Shown: positions 33,585 to 43,366 of the stretch, one piece after another | Numbering within the stretch: the first letter of the stretch is position 1 | Layout of the letters: the number at the start of each line of letters is the position of its first letter | NCBI RefSeq assembly: GCF_900107685.1 | Contig: NZ_FNRQ01000001.1 | Span: forward strand, 806,001 to 870,000 | Reading direction: 5' to 3' | Source of the DNA: Paraburkholderia sartisoli | Lineage (GTDB): Bacteria; Pseudomonadota; Gammaproteobacteria; Burkholderiales; Burkholderiaceae | Length of the DNA: 64,000 bases | Notes under the pieces: model-generated | Database searches by the model: none | What the model was told of the DNA's origin: nothing | The model's input: the letters and a program-made list of their open reading frames with translations, nothing else | Made by a program: the position numbers and the translations under genes

Positions 33585-36500
33585 TTATTGCGGGTGCCTG
33601 GCCGTTTCGACCTGCTGCATCGGCGCACTGTCAGCCGTCGGAAGCGGCTTGCGCTCGCGCACGACGCGTGCCGGCTTGACGGTTTGAGCCGCAGCTTCCT
33701 GAGCGGCGCGCAGCTTGTCCGTGTCGGTATTCACCCACACGAGGCCGGCCTTTTCGAGCACCGGCTGGAGGGCGTCGGCCGACAGACCGTTCTGGCGCGA
33801 TGCTTTGGGTGCCGCGGCCGGGGCAGTTGCGACCGGCTCCGGCGCTGCGACAACCGGCGCCTCGACGGCGGCAGGTTGCGGTTCGGCGTGAACTTCAGCC
33901 TGTACCGACGGCGCGACAGTGGCTTCGACAGCCGCTGCCTCGTAGATCGGCGCGGGCGCCGGATCGGCGGGCGCTTCAACGGCGGCAGGGGCCGCCGTGT
34001 GGGCAACCGGTTCGACCTGCGTGAGCGTCTCGCTGACGGCCGGTGCTATCGGTGCTACAGGTGCGGCAGGCGCAACGGGTGCAACAGGCTCAGCCGGCGT
34101 CGCGACGACTGCCGGTGCCGGTTCCACTGCCACCGGTTCGAAGTACGACGCTGCCGGCGCTTCGACTGCGGGTGCAGTCGGGGCAACCGGTGCTTCGTCG
34201 ACCGGGACAACCGCTTCGGACTTCGCTGCCTTTTCGACGGCGAGAGCCGGCGTTTCGGCCGATGCGTGCAGTTCACTGACCACGGCGGTTTGCGTTGCAA
34301 CGGCGGCAACCACGACTTCCACCGGGGTCACGTCCTTCGCTTCGCTACGTTCCGCGCGCGGCGCCGGTGCATCCGCTGCGACATTCACGGTATCGCCTTC
34401 TGCTTCAGCGACGTCCGAGGCCAGGTTGACGTTCGAACCGTCTTCCTCGCGCTCGCGACGACCGCCACGACGGCCGCGGCGGCGACGACGACGCTCCTCG
34501 CCTTCACGTGCCACCGCTTCCTGATCGGCCAGCGCACCGCCTTCAGCCGTGCCTGCCTGAACCGGCAGCGCGGCTTCGAGCGTTGCTTCCTGATTCAGCA
34601 CTTCGCCTTCCTGCGGTTGACGGTTACGGCGCTCGCCACGTTCTCCGCGTTCACGGCGCTCGCCGCGGGGCGTGCCGTCACTGGCTTCCACGCGCTCGCC
34701 ACGTTCCTGGCCACGCTCGCCACGCGCGTCGCGACCTTCGCGTGCTTCGCGCGGCTCGCGGGCGTTGCGCGGTTCACGTTGTTCGCGGGGTTCACGTTGC
34801 TCACGCGGCTCGCGTGTCTCACGGCCTTCGCGTGCCTCACGCGGCTCCCGACCTTCGCGTTCCTGACGTTGCGACGGTTGACCCTGACGGCCGGCGTTCG
34901 CACCTTCGGTGCGGCCAGCCGCATCGCGACCGCCCGCACCGCCACGGCGGTTACGGTTGCGATCGCCACCGCGTTCGCCGGTCCGCTCACCGCGTTCAGC
35001 GCGCTCGCCGCGTGCCGGACGTGCCGGCTTTTCAGCCGGGGCAGCGGCCGGCGCAGGCGCTGCGGGCGCCACGCCGAACAGGTTCTTCAGCCAGCCGATG
35101 AAACCGCCGCCAGCCGGCGTCACCGCGACAGACGCGGGCGTCGCCGCAGCCGGCTTCACCGGAGCGCTCGGCGCCGGCTTCTCGGGCGTGATGCCCTTGA
35201 CCGCCGCTTCCTGCTTCGGCTTCACTTCTTCGGTGCGCTTGCTGTAGCCGGTTTCCGATTCCAGTTCGCGGGCCGCTTCTTCGGCCATCTTCCACGAAGC
35301 GCGCGGATCGTCGAGGCGCGCATCGTCGTGACGCAGGCGCTCGAGCTTGTAATGCGGCGTGTCGAGGTGCTTGTTCGGGATCAGCACGACGTTGACCTTG
35401 AAGCGCGATTCGATCTTGTTGATTTCCGCGCGCTTCTCGTTCAGCAGGAAGGCGGTCACTTCGACCGGCACCTGGCAATGGATCGCCGCGGTGTTTTCCT
35501 TCATCGCTTCTTCCTGAATGATCCGCAGCACCTGCAGCGCGGACGATTCGGTATCGCGGATGTGACCCGTGCCGTTACAGCGCGGGCACGTCACGTGGCT
35601 GCCTTCCGACAGGGCCGGGCGCAGGCGCTGGCGCGACAGTTCCATCAGGCCGAAGCGCGAGATCTTGCCCATCTGGACGCGCGCGCGGTCGTGCTTCAGC
35701 GCATCTTTCAGGCGTTGCTCGACTTCGCGCTGGCTCTTGGTCGATTCCATGTCGATGAAGTCGATCACGATCAGGCCGCCCAGGTCGCGCAGGCGCAACT
35801 GGCGGGCCACTTCGTCGGCGGCTTCGAGGTTCGTGCGCGCGGCCGTTTCCTCGATGTCGGCGCCCTTGGTGGCGCGCGCCGAGTTCACGTCGATAGCGAC
35901 GAGCGCTTCGGTATGGTCGATCACGATCGCGCCGCCCGACGGCAGCGGCACCGTGCGCGAGTACGCCGTTTCGATCTGGTGTTCGATCTGGAAGCGCGAG
36001 AAAAGCGGCACGTCGTCGTGATACCGCTTCACCTTGCTGACGTTGTCCGGCATCACGATGTCCATGAAGGCGCGTGCCTGGTCATGGATTTCCGTGGTGT
36101 CGATCAGGATTTCGCCGATATCCGGCTGGAAATAGTCGCGAATCGCGCGGATCACGAGGCTCGATTCGAGGTAAATCAGCATTGGCTGACCCGACGAGCC
36201 GCTTTGCGACGCGGCTTCGATCGCGCGCCACAACTGCATCAGGTAGTTCAGGTCCCATTGCAGTTCTTCGGCCGAACGGCCGATACCGGCCGTGCGCGCG
36301 ATGATGCTCATGCCTTCTGGCAATTGCAGCTGCGCCATGGTTTCGCGCAGTTCCTGACGGTCGTCGCCTTCGATCCGGCGCGACACGCCGCCGCCGCGCG
36401 GGTTGTTCGGCATCAGCACGAGGTAACGGCCGGCGAGCGAAATGAACGTGGTGAGGGCTGCGCCCTTGTTGCCGCGCTCTTCCTTTTCGACCTGAACGAT

Positions 36501-36797
36501 CAGTTCCTGGCCTTCCTTCAGCGCGTCCTGGATGCGCGCGGTGCGCATGTCGACGCCGTCACGGAAATACTGGCGGGCGACTTCCTTGAACGGGAGAAAA
36601 CCGTGCCGGTCTTCACCGTAGTTGACGAAACAGGCTTCGAGCGACGGCTCGATGCGGGTAATGACACCTTTGTAGATATTGCCTTTGCGTTGTTCGCGGC
36701 CGGCGGTCTCGATGTCGATGTCGATGAGTTTTTGCCCATCGACGATGGCGACGCGCAGTTCTTCTTGCTGCGTCGCATTAAACAGCATGCGTTTCAT
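33585..36797 (-). CDS. rne: Ribonuclease E
   Basis: 1070 residues. The N-terminal catalytic half has an S1 domain (about residues 38-120), the DNase I-like core with [20 protein letters not shown] and [13 protein letters not shown], and the Zn-link CPRCNGTG near residues 403-406 that joins the tetramer. From about residue 560 the protein is disordered: Arg/Glu-rich repeats ([16 protein letters not shown] type, about 640-780), then an Ala/Pro/Val-rich scaffold. It makes the main mRNA-decay and rRNA/tRNA-processing cut. A long leader region is likely. Confidence 0.97.
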   Translation of the reverse strand: MKRMLFNATQQEELRVAIVDGQKLIDIDIETAGREQRKGNIYKGVITRIEPSLEACFVNYGEDRHGFLPFKEVARQYFRDGVDMRTARIQDALKEGQELIVQVEKEERGNKGAALTTFISLAGRYLVLMPNNPRGGGVSRRIEGDDRQELRETMAQLQLPEGMSIIARTAGIGRSAEELQWDLNYLMQLWRAIEAASQSGSSGQPMLIYLESSLVIRAIRDYFQPDIGEILIDTTEIHDQARAFMDIVMPDNVSKVKRYHDDVPLFSRFQIEHQIETAYSRTVPLPSGGAIVIDHTEALVAIDVNSARATKGADIEETAARTNLEAADEVARQLRLRDLGGLIVIDFIDMESTKSQREVEQRLKDALKHDRARVQMGKISRFGLMELSRQRLRPALSEGSHVTCPRCNGTGHIRDTESSALQVLRIIQEEAMKENTAAIHCQVPVEVTAFLLNEKRAEINKIESRFKVNVVLIPNKHLDTPHYKLERLRHDDARLDDPRASWKMAEEAARELESETGYSKRTEEVKPKQEAAVKGITPEKPAPSAPVKPAAATPASVAVTPAGGGFIGWLKNLFGVAPAAPAPAAAPAEKPARPARGERAERGERTGERGGDRNRNRRGGAGGRDAAGRTEGANAGRQGQPSQRQEREGREPREAREGRETREPREQREPREQREPRNAREPREAREGRDARGERGQERGERVEASDGTPRGERRERGERGERRNRQPQEGEVLNQEATLEAALPVQAGTAEGGALADQEAVAREGEERRRRRRGRRGGRREREEDGSNVNLASDVAEAEGDTVNVAADAPAPRAERSEAKDVTPVEVVVAAVATQTAVVSELHASAETPALAVEKAAKSEAVVPVDEAPVAPTAPAVEAPAASYFEPVAVEPAPAVVATPAEPVAPVAPAAPVAPIAPAVSETLTQVEPVAHTAAPAAVEAPADPAPAPIYEAAAVEATVAPSVQAEVHAEPQPAAVEAPVVAAPEPVATAPAAAPKASRQNGLSADALQPVLEKAGLVWVNTDTDKLRAAQEAAAQTVKPARVVRERKPLPTADSAPMQQVETARHPQ

Positions 36798-37543
36798 TGA
36801 ACGGCTCCAGAGCGGCTTTGCCTGCCCGCGTGCCGGTTGTCAGCCGGAACGTCGAGGACAGCGGCATGCCGCGCCTTATTGTGTTTTCACAAGCACGCTG
36901 GAGCGGGAACGATGGTGGGAGAATTGCCAGATGCGGGGCCGGTCCGGCGAACGGACACGGTGCCGCTGGGCACACGCGAATACGGCTTCAAATAACGGCA
37001 CGACACGCCGGGGGTTCTGGCAGTCCGACCTGCATCGCCTTCATGTGTCCTTCCGGCGCGCCAGCTATGCGCAGGACCGTCCGGACGAAGGCTGCGGCCA
37101 TGCCGCAGCGGGAAGCTTGCTCAAAACGCCCGACTTCCCACTCGGGGTGTCTCACCTCATTTTGACGTCGCCATGCCCCGCACTCTCTGCAGGACGCGCT
37201 CGGGCGCACGCCGTATATTCGCAACCAGGAGCATCACGCGGGGCCATCAGACCGCCCGCGACCTACGCTCACCGGATAAATTCTTTTTTGCCAACATTCC
37301 GTTACCGTCGGAGCCGACCGTGACCGAACGCGCCTGTGGGCGCCGTCCCTGCCGGGTGCTGGTTCCGTGCGTGCAACTCGCTGCATCTCATTTTCAGGGT
37401 GAGCAGCCAGACCCCGGCGCAAGTAAAATAGCGGTTTATCGCTTGCACCTGCGCAATCCGCCCGCATTCCAGTGTAATACACCGGTTGAATGCACCGGTC
37501 CAATGTGCCGGTCTCGCAGACTGCTGGGCAAATTATATTCATA
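36798..37543. other. 746-bp rne-rluC intergenic region
   Basis: This is the longest non-coding stretch in the window. On the rne side it probably holds a long leader (as in E. coli, where the rne leader mediates autoregulation), with TTGTG-TTTT-CACAA at 36879-36892 and GCGGCATGCCGC at 36861-36872. A TAAAAT near 37427 could be the rluC -10. Three 13-nt repeats lie just before rluC. I see no credible small gene. Confidence 0.5.
37480..37512 (+). repeat. Three tandem 13-nt units (CACCGGT-N6) before rluC
   Basis: CACCGGT at 37480 and 37493 and TGCCGGT at 37506 are spaced exactly 13 bases apart; two of the 6-base spacers end in AATG. The array ends 31 bases before the rluC ATG, so it would be in the leader or overlap the promoter. 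Confidence 0.6.
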
Positions 37544-38593
37544 ATGAAAGAGTTAGGCAAAATATCCCAGAAATCGCTAAATGGCGCGGTCGCAGGCGAC
37601 CAGGTCTCGATGATCGAGATCGACGACGGCGCGGCCGGTCAGCGCATCGACAATTTCCTGTTGCGTGTCTGTAAGGGTGTGCCCAAAAGCCATGTCTACC
37701 GGATCCTGCGCAGCGGCGAAGTGCGCGTGAACAAGGGTCGGGTCGATGCGCAGTATCGTCTGCAACTGGGCGATCTGGTCCGCGTTCCGCCGATCCGGAT
37801 CGCGCAGGGCACCGAAGCCGCCGCGCACCCGCCGCCACCGTCGGCGGATTTCAGGATCCTCTTCGAAGACGATCACATGCTCGTGATCGACAAGCCAGCC
37901 GGCGTCGCGGTGCATGGCGGAAGCGGCGTTGCGTTCGGCGTGATCGAGCAGATGCGCCAGGCCCGGCCACAGGCGAAATTCCTCGAACTGGTGCATCGTC
38001 TCGATCGCGAGACATCGGGCGTGCTGATGCTGGCCAAAAAAAGGGCAGCATTGGTCGGCCTGCACGAACAGATCCGCGAGAACCAGATGGACAAGCGATA
38101 CTATGCGTGCGTCCACGGCCAGTGGGCGAGCGACTGGGGGCGTCGGCGTGCGGTCAGGGAGCCGTTGCACAAGTATCTGACCCCGGAAGGCGAGCGGCGC
38201 GTGCGGGTGCAGCCGGACGGTCTGCCGTCGCATACGGTGTTCAACCTGATCGATCGCTGGCCGTCGTACGCGCTCGTCGAAGCAGAGTTGAAGACGGGCC
38301 GCACGCACCAGATCCGCGTACACCTGCAGCATCTGGCGCTGCCGATCGTCGGCGATACCAAATACGGCGACTTCGCGCTGAACAAGGCGCTGGCGCGCGC
38401 GAACGCGAATCCGGGGTTAAAGCGCATGTTCCTGCATGCGTACCGGCTGAAGCTCAAGCATCCGGCCACCGGCGACGTCCTGCAGTTCGACGCGCCGCTG
38501 CCGGCCGAATGCCGGCGCTTCGTCGACCAGCTCACCGCATTACGTGATCAACCCCAAAACGAGACGAACCCGCATGGCCCGAGAGCAATTTGA
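37544..38593 (+). CDS. rluC: 23S rRNA pseudouridine synthase RluC (RluA family)
   Basis: 349 residues from the ATG at 37544, in an A/T-rich context without a clear ribosome binding site. An S4 domain (about residues 30-85: AGQRIDNFLLRVCKGVPKSH) precedes the catalytic domain with HRLDRETSGVLML, where Asp154 is the catalytic residue. RluC makes pseudouridines at 955, 2504 and 2580 in E. coli 23S rRNA. The rne-rluC divergent pair is conserved in proteobacteria. The last 20 bases overlap the next gene. Confidence 0.93.
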   Translation: MKELGKISQKSLNGAVAGDQVSMIEIDDGAAGQRIDNFLLRVCKGVPKSHVYRILRSGEVRVNKGRVDAQYRLQLGDLVRVPPIRIAQGTEAAAHPPPPSADFRILFEDDHMLVIDKPAGVAVHGGSGVAFGVIEQMRQARPQAKFLELVHRLDRETSGVLMLAKKRAALVGLHEQIRENQMDKRYYACVHGQWASDWGRRRAVREPLHKYLTPEGERRVRVQPDGLPSHTVFNLIDRWPSYALVEAELKTGRTHQIRVHLQHLALPIVGDTKYGDFALNKALARANANPGLKRMFLHAYRLKLKHPATGDVLQFDAPLPAECRRFVDQLTALRDQPQNETNPHGPRAI

Positions 38594-39233
38594 CCTGATC
38601 GTATTCGACTGGGACGGCACGTTGATGGATTCGACCGTGCATATCGCGCGCAGCATCCAGGCAGCGTGTCGCGACCTCGGTCTGCCCGTGCCCGCCGACG
38701 AGGCCGCGAGCTATGTGATCGGTCTCGGCCTGCGCGACGCGCTTCAGATCGCCGCGCCGACGCTCGATCCGGCCGACTATCCGCGTCTTGCCGAGCGCTA
38801 TCGCTTTCACTATCTGGTCAAGGATCAGACCACCGAGCTCTTCGCGGGTGTGCGCGAGATGCTCCAGGAACTGCGGGACACGGGTTATCTGCTGGCCGTC
38901 GCGACGGGCAAGAGCCGCGTGGGGCTGAACCGCGCGCTCGACCAGAGCAGCCTGACGAGCCTCTTCGACGGCACGCGCTGCGCCGACGAAACGTTCTCCA
39001 AGCCCCATCCCGCGATGCTGCATGAACTCACGCGCGAACTGGGGCAGGATCCCGTGCGCACCGTGATGATCGGCGATACGACGCACGATCTGCAGATGGC
39101 GATCAATGCGGGCGTGGCGGGCGTGGGCGTCGGCTACGGCGCGCATCCGGCCACTTCGCTGACGGCGCTGACGCCGAAATTCGTCGCGGACAGCGTGGGG
39201 TCGCTGTCGTCCTGGTTGCGCGAGAACGCATGA
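38574..39233 (+). CDS. HAD-superfamily hydrolase, phosphoglycolate phosphatase-like
   Basis: 219 residues. HAD motif I DWDGTLMDS near residue 12, motif II in VATGKS, motif III/IV in FSKPHPAML and MIGDTTHDLQMA. This is the gph-like subgroup; true substrate could be phosphoglycolate, pyrophosphate or nucleotides. It overlaps rluC by 20 bases and the Rieske gene by ATGA. Confidence 0.9.
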   Translation: MAREQFDLIVFDWDGTLMDSTVHIARSIQAACRDLGLPVPADEAASYVIGLGLRDALQIAAPTLDPADYPRLAERYRFHYLVKDQTTELFAGVREMLQELRDTGYLLAVATGKSRVGLNRALDQSSLTSLFDGTRCADETFSKPHPAMLHELTRELGQDPVRTVMIGDTTHDLQMAINAGVAGVGVGYGAHPATSLTALTPKFVADSVGSLSSWLRENA

Positions 39234-39622
39234 GCGGCGCAACGCCCGAACCCGTCCGGATCTGCGCCTCCAGTGAGCTGGTGGATGGCGGTGCAGGCGT
39301 GCGCCACGCCGCGACGTATGGCGGCGGCGAGGCGGTCGTATTCTTCGTACGTTACGATGGCCGCGCCTACGGATACCTGAACCGCTGCGCGCATGTGCCG
39401 ATGGAACTCGACTGGTCTGAGGGCCAGTTCTTCGAATCGTCGGGTTTATACTTGATGTGCGCCACGCACGGGGCGATTTATGCGCCGGACACCGGTCGAT
39501 GTGTCGGCGGTCCGTGCCGTGGCGGCAGGCTGCGTCCCGTCGAGGTCGACGAACGCGACACGCCTGAAGGCCGCGCCGTGTTCTGGCTTCCGGACGACGA
39601 ATTGCGTCCGGTCACCCCTTGA
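39230..39622 (+). CDS. Rieske [2Fe-2S] domain protein
   Basis: 130 residues. The cluster ligands are Cys53-x-His55 (RCAHVPMEL) and Cys77-x2-His80 (MCATHGAIY), the Rieske pattern, followed by CVGGPCRGGRLRPV. It looks like a stand-alone ferredoxin-type Rieske protein with no oxygenase domain. Partner unknown. It sits between the HAD phosphatase and sppA, coupled to both, an arrangement I associate with beta-proteobacteria. Confidence 0.9.
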   Translation: MSGATPEPVRICASSELVDGGAGVRHAATYGGGEAVVFFVRYDGRAYGYLNRCAHVPMELDWSEGQFFESSGLYLMCATHGAIYAPDTGRCVGGPCRGGRLRPVEVDERDTPEGRAVFWLPDDELRPVTP

Positions 39623-39640
39623 TCCCTTATTTTGCGACGC

Positions 39641-40642
39641 ATGGCCGACAATCAAACTCCTGATCCCATCGATCCCGCCGGTTCGGACCGCCGCCTGCCT
39701 GAAGCGGAGCCCGGCTGGGAGCGCGCGGCGCTCGAGCGCATCGCGCTCGCCGCGATCACCGAGCAGCGCGCGTCCCGGCGCTGGAAGATCTTTTTCCGCT
39801 TCGTGTTTCTGGCCATCCTCGCGCTGGTGGTATGGGGCGTGTTCGACTTTAGCGGCGAACACGTATCGACGACCGGTCGTCACACCGCGCTCGTGTCGCT
39901 GGACGGCGAGATTGCGTCCGACACCAACGCCAACGCGGACGACATCAATACCGCGCTCGACAGCGCCTTCGACGACGACGGCACCGTCGGCGTGATCCTG
40001 CGCATCAACAGCCCGGGCGGCAGCCCGGTGCAGGCGGGCATCATCAATCGCGAGATCCGGCGTTTGCGGGGCAAATATCCGTCGATTCCGCTGTATGTCG
40101 TGGTTGACGACATGTGCGCGTCGGGTGGTTATTACGTCGCCGCTGCCGCCGACAGGATCTACGTCGACAAGGCCAGCATCGTCGGTTCGATCGGCGTGCT
40201 GATGGACGGGTTCGGCTTCACGGGCCTGATGGACAAGCTCGGCGTGCAGCGCCGGCTGCACACGTCGGGTGAGAACAAGGGCTTTTTCGATCCGTTCTCG
40301 CCGGATACGCCGAAGATGGACGCCCACGCGCAGCAGATGCTCGACCAGATCCACGCGCAGTTCATCGACGCCGTGCGTCAGGGGCGCGGCAAGCGGCTGC
40401 ATGAGACGCCGGACATCTTCTCGGGTCTCTTCTGGACCGGCCAGCAGAGCATCGAACTGGGCCTTGCGGACGCGCTCGGCGACACCGATTACGTCGCGCG
40501 CGAGATCATCAAGGCACCGGACATCGTCGACTACACGGTGAAGGAAAGCATCACCGACCGCGTGGCGAGAAAATTCGGCGCCGCAGTGGGCGCGGCCGGC
40601 GTGCATGCGATGATCGCGGGCGGAAAGCTCAGCCTGCATTGA
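39641..40642 (+). CDS. sppA: Signal peptide peptidase SppA, S49 family
   Basis: 333 residues from the ATG at 39641. One membrane anchor (residues about 50-70), then the S49 fold. Ser161 in DDMCASGGYYVAAAADRI and Lys213 in HTSGENKGFFD are 52 residues apart, the same spacing as the Ser-Lys dyad of B. subtilis SppA. It cleaves leftover signal peptides in the membrane. It is the short, single-domain form. Last gene of the rluC operon. Confidence 0.92.
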   Translation: MADNQTPDPIDPAGSDRRLPEAEPGWERAALERIALAAITEQRASRRWKIFFRFVFLAILALVVWGVFDFSGEHVSTTGRHTALVSLDGEIASDTNANADDINTALDSAFDDDGTVGVILRINSPGGSPVQAGIINREIRRLRGKYPSIPLYVVVDDMCASGGYYVAAAADRIYVDKASIVGSIGVLMDGFGFTGLMDKLGVQRRLHTSGENKGFFDPFSPDTPKMDAHAQQMLDQIHAQFIDAVRQGRGKRLHETPDIFSGLFWTGQQSIELGLADALGDTDYVAREIIKAPDIVDYTVKESITDRVARKFGAAVGAAGVHAMIAGGKLSLH

Positions 40643-40763
40643 CCTTGAATGGCCGTTGATGGTTTGCGTGCATCACGCAGGCTGTTCATGGGGCGCAGCG
40701 GGGGAGCCCGCCGGATACCGCGCCGGGCTGGACCGGGTGGCCGTTACCCCTTTGATGTCTCGC

Positions 40764-41483
40764 CTAGACGGCCAGTAGCAGGAAAATCGCCGGCCGCTTG
40801 TGCAGATCGATGGCCGGCGCCTTTTTCCAGTCCGCGACGGAGCGGCTCGCGATGGTTTCTTCCGGCAGCGTCAAATCGACCGCGACGCAGACGAGCGTCG
40901 ACGGCGCGCAGGTCGCGATCAGCGTATCCAGCAGCGCGCGGTTGCGATAAGGCGTCTCGATAAAAATCTGCGTCTGCTTCGCCTTGCGCGACTGCTGTTC
41001 GAGTTCGCGCAGACGTTTTGCGCGCTCCGCCGCGTCGACCGGCAGATAGCCGTGAAACGCAAAGCTCTGGCCGTTCAGGCCCGATGCCATCAATGCCAGC
41101 AGGATCGAGCTGGGTCCGACGAACGGCACGACCTTGACGCCGCGCTCATGCGCACGCCGCACGAGCAGCGCGCCTGGATCGGCGACGGCCGGGCAGCCAG
41201 CTTCGGAAACAAGCCCGGCATCCGTCCCGGCAAGGATCGGCGCCAGCAGCTTTTCGACTTCGCCGGGCGGCGTGTTCACGTTCAGCTCGCGAATCTCGAT
41301 TTCCTGGATCGGCCGGTCGGTGCCTACCTTCTTCAGGAACGCCCGCGTCGTCTTCGCGTTTTCGCCGATGTAATAGTGCAGCGCGGCGGCCCGTGCGCGA
41401 ACCGGGGCGGGCAGGACGGCGGCGAGCGCGTCCGCGTCGCCTTCGCCGAGCGTGTTGGGAATCAGGTAGAGAATGCCGCTCAT
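40764..41483 (-). CDS. RsmI-like SAM-dependent methylase (tetrapyrrole methylase fold)
   Basis: 239 residues from the ATG at 41483. Features of the tetrapyrrole methylase fold are seen: LYLIPNTLGEG (in place of RsmI's usual start), AGLVSEAGCPAVADPGALLV and FVGPSSILLALMASGLNGQS. It resembles RsmI, the 16S rRNA C1402 ribose methylase, but is shorter, lacks the RsmI C-terminal domain and has a divergent first motif. It is the second gene after maf, with an ATGA overlap. Confidence 0.85.
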   Translation of the reverse strand: MSGILYLIPNTLGEGDADALAAVLPAPVRARAAALHYYIGENAKTTRAFLKKVGTDRPIQEIEIRELNVNTPPGEVEKLLAPILAGTDAGLVSEAGCPAVADPGALLVRRAHERGVKVVPFVGPSSILLALMASGLNGQSFAFHGYLPVDAAERAKRLRELEQQSRKAKQTQIFIETPYRNRALLDTLIATCAPSTLVCVAVDLTLPEETIASRSVADWKKAPAIDLHKRPAIFLLLAV

Positions 41484-42100
41484 CGTGTGCCAAAAAGTGG
41501 GTAACCAGCCGCCAGCAGCATGCCGGTGAGCGCGATCAGCGGGAGGCCGATCAGCGCCGTGGGGTCGTTTGAATCGATTGCTTCGAGAAGTGCAATGCCA
41601 AGCCCTTCCGATTTTGCGCTGCCCGCGACGTCGTAGGGCGTTTCCGCCAGCAGGTAGGCCTCGAGATCGGCGTCCGGCAGGTTGCGAAAGGACACGTGCG
41701 TGACGACATCGGCGGTTTGCGCTTTGCCCGATCCGCTGTCGAAGAGGCAAAGCGCACTATGAAACAGCACCTCGCGGCCGCGCATGGCCTGCAGTTGCGC
41801 CAGCGCCTTTGCGTGCGTGCCGGGTTTGCCGATCTGCAGGCCGTCGTAAGTCGCGACCTGATCGGAGCCGATCACAAGCGTACGCGACGCGGCGGCCGAA
41901 CTGGATCCGGCGACGGCGCGCGCCTTCGCTTCGGCGAGCCGCAGCGCGGTGGTTTCGGGGCTTTCGCCCGCGAGCGGCGTTTCGTCGATGTCCGGCACGA
42001 CGACGTCGAACGGAATCCGCAGGCGTTCGAGCAGTTCGCGGCGATAGCGCGAACTCGATGCGAGAATCAGACGGGGTGTGCGATTCGGAGAAGCTGGCAT
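41480..42100 (-). CDS. Maf/YceF nucleotide pyrophosphatase
   Basis: 206 residues with the Maf start LILASSSRYRRELLERL, the central PDIDETPLAGESPE, the catalytic Asp in VIGSDQVA, and GKPGTHAKALAQL. By the YceF subgroup it likely hydrolyses 7-methyl-GTP, a house-cleaning role. It is divergent from yceD, an association that is conserved in proteobacteria (maf/yceF-yceD-rpmF). Confidence 0.92.
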   Translation of the reverse strand: MPASPNRTPRLILASSSRYRRELLERLRIPFDVVVPDIDETPLAGESPETTALRLAEAKARAVAGSSSAAASRTLVIGSDQVATYDGLQIGKPGTHAKALAQLQAMRGREVLFHSALCLFDSGSGKAQTADVVTHVSFRNLPDADLEAYLLAETPYDVAGSAKSEGLGIALLEAIDSNDPTALIGLPLIALTGMLLAAGYPLFGTR

Positions 42101-42160
42101 AGTGGACCAAAGGGTGGAAAGGCAGGCCGCGAACCGGTTTCCGGAGACGGACTTAAGTGT

Positions 42161-42189
42161 TTGACTCGAAAAGGCAAAGCGGATATGAT
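42161..42189 (+). promoter_or_regulatory. Sigma-70 promoter of the yceD-rpmF-plsX-fab operon
   Basis: TTGACT (42161-42166), a 17-base spacer and TATGAT (42184-42189), about 147 bases before yceD. It is a strong match and the only good promoter in the divergent maf-yceD region on this strand. Confidence 0.7.
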
Positions 42190-42335
42190 TTTGGGCTTTT
42201 CATCGGTATGTTATTGCGCGCGCCTGTTGTGAACATCACTCATGGCAATGCCCGGAACATACCGGATCTTCCCGGCCGAAAGACCAATCACGGGGCGGAC
42301 GCGGCCAACCCGCGATCGCCTACGCAGGAGCGCAC

Positions 42336-42989
42336 ATGACTGAACATCCTGGCAAACCTGCGGGTCCCGCTGCCGTTCTCGATCCGCGCGAACTCGACCT
42401 GTTCGAATTCGCACGAAGTGGCCGGCAGGCTGCGGGCGTGGTGCGTGTCTCGCAACTGCCGCGCATGTTAAACGAAGTCCCGGCCGAGGCGCCAGATCGC
42501 GATACCGCGTGTACCTGGCAGGCGGAAGGGTCGACCCAGCCTGAATTGCAGGACGACGGCACCGAGGGTCCGCAGCCATATCTGCGGCTCGCGCTTCACG
42601 GTTCGGCGTGGCTGATGTGCCAGCGTTGTCTGGCCCCGTACGAGCAGGCGTTCAACGTCGACGCGATATACCGGGTGGTCAACACCGAGGAAGAGGCGGA
42701 AGAATTCCCGCTGGATGAGGATGAAGTCGAGGTGATCGTGGGCTCACGCCAGTTCGATCTCGTCGAGTTGATCGAAGAGGAATTGCTGCTTTCGCTGCCA
42801 CTGGTGCCGAAGCACGATGTTTGCCCCGAGGTTCATGAAAGTCTTGTCTCGGGTGCGAGCGGTGCGGAGGGCGAGGGCGAAGAGGCGGCGCGGGACGAAG
42901 CCGGCGAGGGTGGCGAACCCGGACGGCCGAATCCATTTGCGGCGCTCGAAGGGCTCAAGCGGGGCGGCCCGGGCGGCGAAAAGCACTGA
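42336..42989 (+). CDS. yceD: YceD (DUF177), 23S rRNA accumulation protein
   Basis: 217 residues. The DUF177 CxxC is in LMCQRCLAPYEQ and the later conserved region is DLVELIEEELLLSLPLVPKH with HDVC. YceD is needed for normal 23S rRNA levels and is almost always next to rpmF, as here. The C-terminus has a low-complexity Gly/Glu-rich segment absent from short homologues. Confidence 0.92.
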   Translation: MTEHPGKPAGPAAVLDPRELDLFEFARSGRQAAGVVRVSQLPRMLNEVPAEAPDRDTACTWQAEGSTQPELQDDGTEGPQPYLRLALHGSAWLMCQRCLAPYEQAFNVDAIYRVVNTEEEAEEFPLDEDEVEVIVGSRQFDLVELIEEELLLSLPLVPKHDVCPEVHESLVSGASGAEGEGEEAARDEAGEGGEPGRPNPFAALEGLKRGGPGGEKH

Positions 42990-43094
42990 ACGGTTGCATG
43001 GGAGCGCGAAGGTATATCGGCGTATTGGCCAGTCGGCCAGTGCCGATTGCCTTATCGGGCTGTGTTAGAATTCGGAAAATTTTTAGGAGTTATC

Positions 43095-43274
43095 ATGGCA
43101 GTTCAACAAAACAAGAAGTCGCCGTCGAAGCGCGGCATGCACCGCTCGCACGATTTCCTCGGCGCAGCACCGCTGGCTGTCGAGCCGAGCACGGGTGAAG
43201 TGCATCTGCGTCACCACGTTAGCCCGAACGGCTACTATCGCGGCAAGAAAGTCGTCAAGACGAAGAACGACTAA
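43095..43274 (+). CDS. rpmF: Ribosomal protein bL32
   Basis: 59 residues with AGGAG 6-7 bases before the ATG. The bL32 pattern [20 protein letters not shown] is clear; the C-terminal zinc Cys pair of some bacteria is not present, as in most proteobacteria. It belongs to the large ribosomal subunit. Placement before plsX is conserved. Confidence 0.98.
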   Translation: MAVQQNKKSPSKRGMHRSHDFLGAAPLAVEPSTGEVHLRHHVSPNGYYRGKKVVKTKND

Positions 43275-43366
43275 TCGTTCCCGACTCGTCGCGTCTTCCG
43301 CAACTGCGTTCAATGGCGTGTCGCGTGGCGATCAGTTCGCTTGACATTTTCCCGGCTCGACAAAAA

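Noticed and set aside
34640..34870. Short repeats in the rne C-terminal region as a possible CRISPR or satellite
   Set aside because: The repeats are in frame and encode Arg/Glu-rich protein repeats; unit lengths vary and there are no spacers.
33588..36800. Plus-strand frame of 1070 codons running opposite the whole of rne
   Set aside because: It mirrors rne exactly because GC-rich codons rarely give stops on the other strand. The peptide is rich in Arg, His and Cys with no domains, while rne is unmistakable.
43341..43346. TTGACA before plsX as a promoter
   Set aside because: No -10-like sequence lies 16-18 bases after it; the expected place falls on the terminator-like stem.
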